Shown one piece after another: positions 29,445 to 36,854 of a stretch of DNA of 36,854 nucleotides. Position 1 is the first letter of the stretch. Each line of letters opens with the position of its first letter. The stretch is from the NCBI GenBank assembly GCA_032718475.1, contig JAUCBJ010001779.1, positions 1 to 36,854 on the forward strand, read 5' to 3'. The notes beneath the pieces are model-generated. The model was not told the DNA's origin. It saw nothing but the letters and a program-made list of their open reading frames with translations, and did not search any database. A program made the position numbers and the translations under genes. The DNA comes from Nemertoderma westbladi (taxonomy: Eukaryota > Xenacoelomorpha > Nemertodermatida > Nemertodermatidae).

Positions 29445-29876
29445 TTAACTAAAAAATGCAAGTTTGGAATCTAACCATTCCTCCGTTAAATCCTCTTTAT
29501 TTCGGACTTCAAATACTTTAGTGAGCTCCGCTGTTTTTACTATGTTCAACTTACTCCCCGCGTACATCATCTGAACCTCCGGCTTACAACCAGAGGGCGA
29601 ACAAAAAATGAAACAGTAGGGATATGAGACCCTCCCGTCGTCAAACCTTCTAATACTGGAATAAACAATATATCTGGGTTCGTGGTCTGGTAATTCCTCT
29701 TGCAAAGCATCAAGGTTTTCAAGGTCGTCGTAGCATTCTTCGGTAACTACCGTCATTGTCGATTTGTTGATCTTCAAAATAATCGCGGCTCGATTTTTGT
29801 CTTTCCGAAATCGGAATTTCCGAAGTTGCTTCGCAACGTCTTCGTGGAGAGCACAAACGGTTAAAGTGTCCGACAT
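29445..29876 (-). CDS. GMFB: Glia maturation factor homologue (ADF-H domain)
   Basis: 143 codons in one exon, matching the family's length (142 aa in vertebrate GMFB/GMFG). It starts MSDTLTVCALHEDVAKQLRK, then FRFRKDKNRAAIILKI, and RYIVYSSIRRFDDGRVSYPY, FIFCSPSGCKPEVQMMYAGS, and ends with TAELTKVFEVRNKEDLTEEW...KLAFF. All are strongly conserved GMF signatures. GMF proteins bind the Arp2/3 complex and promote debranching of actin filaments; the fold is ADF/cofilin-like but without severing. The start is the only Met in register with the family. Vertebrate GMF genes have several introns; none is needed here, and no poly(A) remnant or disabling mutation is seen. Vertebrate GMFB and GMFG are paralogues, so the symbol is nominal. 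Confidence 0.95.
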   Translation of the reverse strand: MSDTLTVCALHEDVAKQLRKFRFRKDKNRAAIILKINKSTMTVVTEECYDDLENLDALQEELPDHEPRYIVYSSIRRFDDGRVSYPYCFIFCSPSGCKPEVQMMYAGSKLNIVKTAELTKVFEVRNKEDLTEEWLDSKLAFFS

Positions 29877-30170
29877 GTTGCTAAAAATGTCAGTAAATCA
29901 GTACAACAGTAAAGGTACCGGTAACTCCAGAACTCTTTACTGCGTTAAACTACTGAACTACAGTACTGCAGTAGGCCCACTGAATACTGGAATACAAGCA
30001 ACAAGCGCACGGTCACTGTAGCTACTGCATACTGGCTGACTACTACTGGGAATTGTGTTAATAATATCTCGTCCAAGGCGTACTATATACAAGGCCATGC
30101 CATCGAGTTAACTGGGGGCGGTGGTGACTGGGGGCAAGATTTTTTTGACAACAATTTGATATGTTGATAT
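29877..30170. promoter_or_regulatory. Upstream region of GMF homologue
   Basis: Immediately 5' of the minus-strand GMF start. Contains GGTACCGGTAACTCCAG and TACAGTACTGCAGTAG but no clear TATA or initiator. The frame at 29764-30021 on the plus strand is a shadow of the GMF gene. Confidence 0.25.
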
Positions 30171-31967
30171 GGGGAGAGTTCTATAAATTTTAATTTGCTG
30201 CAATTTGGTCAATGGACGTAATTGAAGCATTCTCGTTAAGTAAGATACAAAATTTTATGGTAGCTAGTGTTTTAGATAGGTTTAGCTAGTAATTTCGACA
30301 CTGGTTCCGACATCCTACTTCCCTCTATAAATATTTTATAGTAGCTAGTTCTTTTTACTATTTGTATAGAAAATGTTCCAGAAAATGTTAGCTATTAATT
30401 AAATTTTTTTATTGATTTTAAACACGTTTTAGAACGATTCCATGCGTTTTAGATAGAATCCAGATTTTTTTCTAAAAAATGTTCTAGAACAAAAAATATT
30501 TGTTCTAGAACATAATTTTTTTTAAAAATGAATAGCTATCAATTAAATTCCAAGTCAATTTATATCAATTTCAATTCAGGTCAGGTCAGGTATTCTAGGT
30601 CATTTATCAAGAAAACGTGCCATCTCCATGCAGCATAAAGGGGGTGCCACCTGTAGCTGCATAGACCCTCTTACTAGGGCAAATCTGGTCCTGAAACTAG
30701 GACCCCCTTCGTTCTGGGATAAGGACGCCCTTGGTCCTGGATTAAGGACCCATATACTTGGCTGCAGGGGTATATGGCCTGGCCAGGCAGATGGTGATCT
30801 ACCAATATGGCTGGTCAGGAGTAGAGTGTTCTCATGTCCACTCTGAGTGCACTTCACTGCGACCTGCACCTGGCAGCAGGGGTACAGGGCATGACCCAGC
30901 AGATGAGCTGCACAGCCAATGGTGGGTCATGTGCACCAGAGTAGATATGGGTGATGGGCCTCATATCTGACTCCACTGCGACACCCACCCTGTGGAATGG
31001 CAAACCAGGGTGTGGTATTTGCCCCGAGAGCTGACTCGGCAAAAAAGCACCCCCCAACCCCCACTATGGATTACATTAGTAATGCGGAGGTCCGGCCACT
31101 AGAGGCCAGTGGAATTACCGGACACAATCGGCCTCACAGGCGTCAGTTATCTCCTGACCGGCTGCCTGTCTCACCCCCTACTGGAGACAGAGCAGCCAAC
31201 AATTCTTTGAGTCCCTTTCCTGATGACCTTTCTGGCCCAAACCCTGGGTCACCAGGGAGGCCAGATTATTGTGAGGGGGAGAGGGATTCGGGAGTTCGAG
31301 GCTACTCTCATATTCCACCCCGACCAACAAAGCCATTGGTGAATCTGAGGCAAGTTACTAGACTAGCCTCAGTAAACACCCTAACACTCGGGTCCCCAAT
31401 GCTACAAGGTGAGCTGACTGCCTTGGCAGATAAGCTTTCTCTTAGCGTAGTGGGTGTTCAAGAGCACCGAATGCACACTGGACAGACTGATGAGGTTCTG
31501 ATTAAGGACATGGGGGTGGTTGGCGACTCGCCCTCGCGTCAGCAGATGATAGTGGCAATGGTGGTATTGGTCTATTGATAAATCCAACTGCACATGCAGC
31601 ATTGTACAAAATAGACCTGGCTAAGAAGTTTCCTAAGGTGGTTCTGATTGTGTGCTACTCTCCAACTAGTGTTGCCCCTGCAGAGAAGGTGGAAAATGTC
31701 TACCACAATCTACAAGCAGCTACTGATGGAGTGGATCAGCATGCATTCTTAACATTCCTGGGAGACTCTAATGCATAAGGACTATGTAGCTACTGTACTA
31801 TGAAATATTTATAGAAGGAAGTAGGATATCGGAACCAGTGATGAAATTACTAGCTAAACCTTCTAAAACACTAGCTACTATAAAAATTTTTATTTTGCGT
31901 AACGAGGAGACTTCAATTACGCCCATTAACCAAATTGCAACAAATGAAAATTTATAGAACTCTCCCC
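30171..31967. mobile_element. Foldback/TIR element carrying a trapped LINE fragment
   Basis: The left arm 30171-30350 begins GGGGAGAGTTCTATAAATTT, and the right arm (about 31786-31967) is its diverged inverse (ends AGAACTCTCCCC). Both contain GTAGCTAGTGTTTTAGA and ACTGGTTCCGA. The arms span about 180 bp at roughly 80-85% identity by eye. No clear target duplication: both flanks show only AT next to the arm. The interior is LINE-derived, with a palindromic TTGTTCTAGAACA segment at about 30480-30515. Confidence 0.75.
30997..31779 (+). pseudogene. LINE endonuclease N-terminal fragment trapped between TIRs
   Basis: From ATG 30997: a Pro/Ser-rich region, then VTRLASVNTLTLGSPMLQGE and LSVVGVQEHRM, the first strands of the exo-endo-phosphatase domain with the catalytic Glu. 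After a frameshift near 31520 it continues DDSGNGGIGLLINPTAHAA, FPKVVLIVCYSPTS and FLTFLGDSNA, ending with TAA at 31777-31779. GDSNA corresponds to the GD(F)NA motif. The rest of the endonuclease and all RT are absent, and the right foldback arm begins within about 10 bp. The upstream 30586-30996 looks like the LINE 5' UTR (GCAGGGGTAT/GCAGGGGTAC repeats). The clade is not assignable; RTE-like style. Confidence 0.75.
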
Positions 31968-32511
31968 ATGCCTGCACACACACAGTACAGCAGTACGCTA
32001 CCGTTTGTAATCCATCCTCCATAAATTATGAAGGCTGCACTCTTGCAAGGCCTTTAATAGAGTACGCTATGGGCTGGCTGCTTACTAGTATTATTATATA
32101 GGTATTGTACTGTATTGTTACCCAGCTACTGATAAGTTACATATTAAAATGTAGAATAAATGGACTCAATCACAGCTCAACGCAAAATATGTAACTTTCA
32201 ACGCCCATTATATCTCAGATATTCCTGTTGAAAAATTTCTGAATTAATTACATGTTTAGTTTCCCTGCAACAACGTCATCTTCCATTCGTTACCAACGAA
32301 CCCTCTATAAGATTAAAATATCGACTGAGATACCTATTTAAAGCGCTTGTAGGTAAGGATTGAAAGCGAAGGCGGGTTGATATCTCGACACGGGGAATTA
32401 ACAAAAAATTTAATTATCAATAAATTTGTTTTAGTTATTCTAACCAAAACAATATGTGACAAAATTTTAGGGATTATGGAAATACGCCTTATATTATCAT
32501 ATTTTTTTTTT
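31968..32511. other. Non-coding between two LINE-bearing elements
   Basis: AT-rich; a partial copy of the ~50-bp module (TTATTCTAACCAAAACAATA, about 32436-32455). No gene seen. Confidence 0.4.
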
Positions 32512-33599
32512 GATTCGGTGGTGCACTCTAAGCTTTTGGCAAAACTGTCTTCATATGGTATCTGCGGCAATTTACTACATAGGTTGGATTGGTGCATTTT
32601 TGGCTAACAGAACTCAACGAATAGTGGTTGGTAATTGTTTTTCTGAAATTTGCAAGGTTACTTCAGGCACTCCCCAAGGTAGTGTTCTGGGACCTGTCCT
32701 GTTTCTGATTTTTATAAATGACCTTCCGGTGCTATTAGACTCTGTTACAGTTAAACTATTCGCTGATGACGTTAAACTATATTCTCCTGTTGTCGCTAAT
32801 TGCAGTAATGCTAATCTTATTTCACAATCGCTTAACACGTTAGGTAACTGGGCTATCAGTTGGCAGTTAGGAGTGGCTGCCCATAAGTGCTCAGTTATAC
32901 AAATTGGTATTACAAATCCTTTGTTAACTTATTCACTCAATGACAAGCCGATTAAATCAGTTTGTCATTGTAAAGATTTAGGTATTACTGTGTGCGACAA
33001 CCTTACAGTTCGATAAATATTGTCGTGAACAAGTAGCTAAGGCTTATAAAATCTCTAACATGATTTTTCGTTGTTTCTATACGAACAACGAAAAGGCATT
33101 GCTTTTAGCCTACAAGGCATATGTTAGGCCTTTACTAGAGTATTGTACTCAAGTATGGTCGCCGTTCACGATGGGTAGTATCGATCTCATTGAAGGTGTG
33201 CAACGTTATTATACGAGACGTCTTTATCTTCGGTGCAATCTAGGTAGGACTAGTTATTTCGAACGATTGAAGCATTTTAAGCTGCAACCATTAGAAATTC
33301 GCCGTATTATTTATGATCAAAAAATGGTTTTTTCTATTTTACACGGTCTGATAGATTTATCCTTTGATGATTTTTTCTCTTATCCAGTGCGTAGTGGATT
33401 GAGAGGACACAACCACAAGCTATTGGTTAACTACAGTAGACTGCAAATTTCGAAATTTTCGTTTGCCAATCGCGCGATTCCAATATGGAATTCATTAGAC
33501 GCAACAGTAGTAGATTCAGAGAGCTTACTCTCTTTTTCACGTAAATTACTCGATGTTGATTTGCTGCATTTTTGCAAATTTGATAGAAACTTGGCGTGA
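32512..33599 (+). pseudogene. LINE reverse transcriptase and C-terminal region, two frameshifts
   Basis: RT motifs: FDSVVH (A-region), AFLANRTQRIVVGN, SGTPQGSVLGPVLFLIFIND (B), and the FADD active site at 32759-32770 followed by VKLYSP. The first frameshift is near 32585-32600, between CGNLLH and IGAFLANRT. The second is near 33009, where one extra G breaks NLT|FDKYCREQVAKAYKISN. After that, YKAYVRPLLEYCTQVWSPF, ERLKHFKLQPLEIRR, FSFANRAIPIWNSL and a stop at 33597-33599: the standard C-terminal region of Jockey/CR1/Rex-like LINEs. Only two lesions are visible in about 360 codons, so the insertion is young compared with the LINE at 7195. Confidence 0.9.
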
Positions 33600-34001
33600 T
33601 CCTTTTTAACTATTTTTTAATTAATTATTTTTTACTTATTTTTAATTCAGATTCGTCATTGTAATTAATTGCTTTTAGTACCGGTACGGTTTCTGCTTCA
33701 CTACTGTTTCATTAGTTTTTATTCGCTTAAATATTTAGTTTATAGATATAATCAATGTTCCTTGCTTTATTTATAGTGTATTTGCTTTCTTTAATTATTG
33801 TTCATACCTTATTTTATATTAATAAGTTTCATCATTCTGGATTTTTAGTGTATGGCCCCCATAAGTGCAGTTAAAGCCTAGGCGGTCTTCTCCCCTTTTA
33901 TAATTACTTATAATTTAGTGCATGCATAATTTATTATGTTTATCGCATGAATGTTTATTTTACCATGGTCTGAGTGTTGATAATAATAATAATAATAATA
34001 T
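32512..34001 (+). mobile_element. 5'-truncated LINE with (TAA)n tail
   Basis: Begins abruptly in the RT domain at motif A (DSVVHSKLLAKLSSYGI) after a T-run at about 32503-32511. It continues through the RT and C-terminal region to 33599, then an AT-rich 3' UTR and a (TAA)n microsatellite tail at about 33979-34001. 5' truncation and a short simple-repeat tail are typical of LINE insertion by target-primed reverse transcription. No target duplication is clear. Confidence 0.85.
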
Positions 34002-34205
34002 CAAGTGACTTATATTGTCAGTGCAAAAACAGTTCATGGTGTTTGGAAATATGCGACAGGGTTGGGAAGGATTGAAATGTACGTAGGAGTTATTAGTTAT
34101 ACTTATAGTACCCGATCAGAGTTTGTTGCGATTATTTGAATTTTAAATTGAATATACAAAGTGTAAAAAGTGCCGGGGACATATGATATGCTGCCTTCAC
34201 CTTCA

Positions 34206-34268
34206 GCAAATAAACTTTGTATAACAACCACGGCCTTCGGCCTCGGTAGTTTATACAAGTTTATTTGC
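34206..34268. repeat. Long hairpin with GGCCTTCGGCC loop
   Basis: GCAAATAAACTTTGTATAA (34206-34224) pairs with TTTATACAAGTTTATTTGC (34250-34268), with one mismatch or so, around CAACCACGGCCTTCGGCC TCGG. The loop is itself palindromic. Confidence 0.85.
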
Positions 34269-34920
34269 TTCAAGTTGATATATCGTTATATCACTCCTAG
34301 ATCAGGTGTTATTCTCTGCACAGTATATTAATAAAAAAATCCCCTCAAAAAAATTGCAGGAATGCAATGCCATTTTGTTTGTACTGTATGTGTGTTTTGC
34401 TGGTTTTGGGTGTAGTTAGTTAGAATAACATGTGTCCTGCACGGCTTAGTGTAGCTGATGAGCCAAATCACAGGGAAAAACGTGCAAAAATGTACCGGTA
34501 ACTAAATATAGGGCTAAAATATTATTTTTCCTAAATTATTCAAATTGAGGAAAACGTTTTAGAACTATATTGAAGAAGGGTTTAGTTAGTGAGTTAATTT
34601 ATTGACAGAAATCAGCAACAATCAAAATTTTACAATAATAATAATATTCACTTTTCGGAACCGTCACCAAAAACGAGGAAACCAAAAAAATAAGGTAACA
34701 AATAATGCACAGTTATAAACAAAGCAACTGAGACAAAGCAAGCACGGCAACACACTGCAGCTTCCATGGGCGTTAATATGTAGCGACTATACAGATATAA
34801 TTCCGATAAAAACTGCTTCATTAATTACTTAATAGAGACAGGGGGGGGGGGGGGGGGGGACTCGACGCAAAACCCGCCTTGGCGAATTAGTATCCCGCCT
34901 TAATGTTAAATTCTCAATTT

Positions 34921-34970
34921 AGGGAAAGGAGCAGGTTACAGTGGCACGATATTTTAACCAAAACAATAAA
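34921..34970 (+). repeat. Copy of the ~50-bp GGAGCAGG...AACCAAAACAATAAAC module
   Basis: AGGGAAAGGAGCAGGTTACA then GTGGCA, and AACCAAAACAATAAAC at the right edge. Nearest relative is the inverted copy inside the MITE at 24256 (GGTTACAGTGGCA shared). Confidence 0.8.
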
Positions 34971-35194
34971 CTAAACACAATAGAACAGGTTACAGTTTTA
35001 TTTTTGAGAATAATCAGCTGTTATTTGCGTCCAATTTCCCCTGGAGGAGGGATAAATTTTTACTGCGTCCAGTTTCCCCCCCTATCTTACTTAATAACAG
35101 CAAAAATAACGAAACAACATACCAAAAATGAACACGGGGCTACGGTGGCTATGATCTTTGCCAATTAATTAATTTTTTTTTCAGAAGTTCTCCA

Positions 35195-35202
35195 TGACGT
35201 CA
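35195..35202. promoter_or_regulatory. Perfect CRE palindrome TGACGTCA
   Basis: About 320 bp upstream of the INTS15 start codon. A plausible ATF/CREB site, with no supporting evidence beyond the perfect match and position. Confidence 0.25.
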
Positions 35203-35522
35203 TAATTTATGGTCGACCAGAAATTAATTTTTGGTATATATGTAGTTGTAGTGTGGCGCACTAAAATCTAACTGCCGCGCCGACGCGTTCTGCGGCGCGA
35301 TCTTTGTTTGTAAGTATTCCGGTCAGGTGGCCTGGGGCTGTACTCATGCGCAGGTACTGCGTACTGGCAGACGTTAATACTGTAATATAATACAGTACCG
35401 GTAATATTTATTGTCTATGTCGTCACCCGTATTCTGCCCCAACTTGCCCCACCGTACTGCCGTAGCTGTAGCATTGCGCATTTTAATAATTCCCGGTCTA
35501 CCGGTAACAATAATTTGACATA

Positions 35523-36787
35523 ATGGTGACCGTTTTGAGAGAGGAGAATATTGCTAATTGGCAGGGAAATATTACTCCAAAGGTGAACTTAATGAAAAGC
35601 ATTATAAATCGAATAGAATTCCCCAATTCGACTATATATATTCTCGAGTTTGTTGATAAATACTTCCAAAGTGTTCAACAGCATTCCGGAAATTTCCCTA
35701 ACCAAAATGTAGTTATTCAATTTATATCAGAGTTTGTTTTTATGGAAGGCCGGCAAAAATTTAACCCGTTACAAGAGTTTACTCTTGTCGACGCGGTTTA
35801 TAAATTCATCAAGAACTGCTCCCCGAAAATTCGTTATCCAGTATTCGATTCTCTGTTCGGAAAGAAAACCGGAGGTTCCGGGGTCGATGTTCGACTTGAG
35901 GTTTTATGTAAGTTGTCGTCATTGGCGGTTTCCATGGAATCCAAACAGATTCTCCCTCTCATTGGCCAGTGGATCCAGCTGCGCGGCACTTCGTGCCGCA
36001 AGGTTAAACTCGTGTGTCGCACTCTCGTGCAGGACTTCTGCGTGTTGTACCCCCATCTGAGCGGCTCCCTAGAGAACTGCCTCAACATCCACGAACCGCT
36101 ATCCGCTGGTTTACTTAACCTTTTCACCGTTCTCTACTCCGTCAATATCGAACCCCCGCAATTCAATCTGCCGCCCAAACCGCTGATAAAGTTGGTGCTG
36201 AACTGGTTAACGAAGAATCCGAATCTAACGGGTAATGCGGCCTTCGGCCAGTTCAGCCACATATCGATATACCCCGCCGAGGAGATAGTCATACGGAAAG
36301 CGCAGTCCACGATAGCTGGTCTCGCATGCTGGTCCATATGCGGACCGGTTATTCTGCAAAACCAAAACAAAGTATCACCCAGAACTGAAGAGATCGATTT
36401 CTACTATAAGTTACATTACTGCGTTCTAAAGTCGTTCACCTCCGCCAAATCGGAGCAAACTTCCTCTTCCATCGAGGATAATCCCCGTCAACGTTTGGAC
36501 TCCACGGATATAATAGAACCCGATGATCTCATAAACGGAAACGTTATAGAACTGCTCACCGTTATGGATATAAAACGTTTAGTGGAACAACTAGAGGTTG
36601 TCCATACCGAGTTGTCCTCGACAAGGACAGTGAAACTTCCTCCTTAATGATGGACAGGTTCACTCAGATTATCCAGGTCGCCATGGCTTCCGGTTGTATT
36701 CTGTGTTCCCACAACGACATTAAGTCAGTGTGCTACTCGCTTCCTCGCAATAAGTTGTTAAATACTTTTTTAAACAAGGAAGTTTAA
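35523..36787 (+). CDS. INTS15: Integrator complex subunit 15 homologue (C7orf26), frame broken near the end
   Basis: The open frame runs from ATG 35523 (A at -3, G at +4) to a stop at 36645-36647, 374 codons, all helical in character as in C7orf26/INTS15. It then ends in an unrelated tail (TRTVKLPP). In the frame one base back, from about 36619, the expected C-terminal part follows: DKDSETSSLMMDRFTQIIQ, VAMASGCILCSHNDIKSVCY, SLPRNKLL, stopping at TAA 36785-36787. The VAMASGxxLC...LPxNxLL pattern is the strongest link to INTS15. Joining the frames gives about 421 residues, close to the vertebrate ~449. This implies a 1-bp deletion near 36617-36620 (mutation or sequence error); no homopolymer is there. 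INTS15 is a subunit of Integrator, the RNA polymerase II-associated complex that cleaves snRNA and other nascent transcripts. Single exon here. Confidence 0.8.
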
Positions 36788-36840
36788 CTTCAGATTGTGA
36801 AGAATTTTGGTTTTTCTTATAAATAAGAAAAAATAATCTT

Positions 36841-36846
36841 AATAAA
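36841..36846 (+). terminator. Candidate polyadenylation signal of INTS15 homologue
   Basis: AATAAATAAA at 36841-36850, about 54 nt past the restored-frame stop. Supports 36787 as the true end of the gene rather than 36647. Confidence 0.5.
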
Positions 36847-36854
36847 TAAACTAA

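Larger units (their letters stand above)
34269..35522. other. Upstream region of INTS15 homologue, repeat-rich
   Basis: No coding gene. Holds a G-tract (about 34841-34859), a copy of the ~50-bp module (34921-34970), a GCCGCGCCGACGCG...GCGGCGCG block (about 35273-35300) related to 14214 and 15085, and a CRE palindrome at 35195-35202. The frame at 34941-35168 starts inside the module and is not convincing. Confidence 0.4.

Noticed and set aside
29445-29876. GMF homologue as a processed pseudogene
   Set aside because: The frame is intact at full family length, with conserved motifs and an AATAAA downstream, and no poly(A) remnant; a functional gene is simpler.

Overview
This is animal nuclear DNA, most likely from a marine invertebrate. 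It is AT-rich and has no operons, Shine-Dalgarno sites or phage-type genes. It has GT-AG introns, at least three non-LTR retrotransposon remnants, TIR DNA transposons and animal-type genes. I cannot name the species. There are no rRNA genes, no functional tRNA genes and no CRISPR array.

Four host-type genes can be supported. (1) A four-exon gene of unknown function on the minus strand at 963-2548 (223 codons), which I assembled by hand from splice sites and reading phases. (2) A REPS (RALBP1-associated Eps-domain) homologue at 18153-19745, with two EH domains, in one exon. (3) A glia maturation factor (GMF, ADF-H fold) homologue on the minus strand at 29445-29876, complete and in one exon. 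(4) An INTS15/C7orf26 (Integrator subunit 15) homologue at 35523-36787, in one exon, with the last ~55 residues displaced by an apparent 1-bp deletion. The last three are intronless here, although their vertebrate counterparts have many exons.

The rest is mostly mobile DNA. 2627-5974 is a complete TIR element with a target duplication. It holds a dead DDE (rve-type, IS3-like) transposase and, on the opposite strand, the C-lobe of a HECT ubiquitin ligase. A 338-bp miniature relative with the same ends lies at 24256-24593. 7195-12728 is a CR1-like LINE split by a 2.1-kb TA-flanked TIR element (9054-11178). 15637-17650 is a hAT-type non-autonomous element with a perfect 8-bp duplication, and inside it sits a foldback element (15841-17009) whose arms are 12-bp minisatellites in opposite orientation. 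20366-20645 is a G-ended MITE. 30171-31967 is a foldback element that has trapped the 5' part of a second LINE. 32512-34001 is a 5'-truncated LINE with a (TAA)n tail.

Two signals cut across these elements. A ~50-bp module recurs at six or more places, inside otherwise unrelated elements and on both strands. A family of long uninterrupted G/C homopolymers (about 16 tracts) is scattered through the AT-rich sequence. The stretches 20646-24255, 24594-25979 and 28518-29387 hold no gene I can support.
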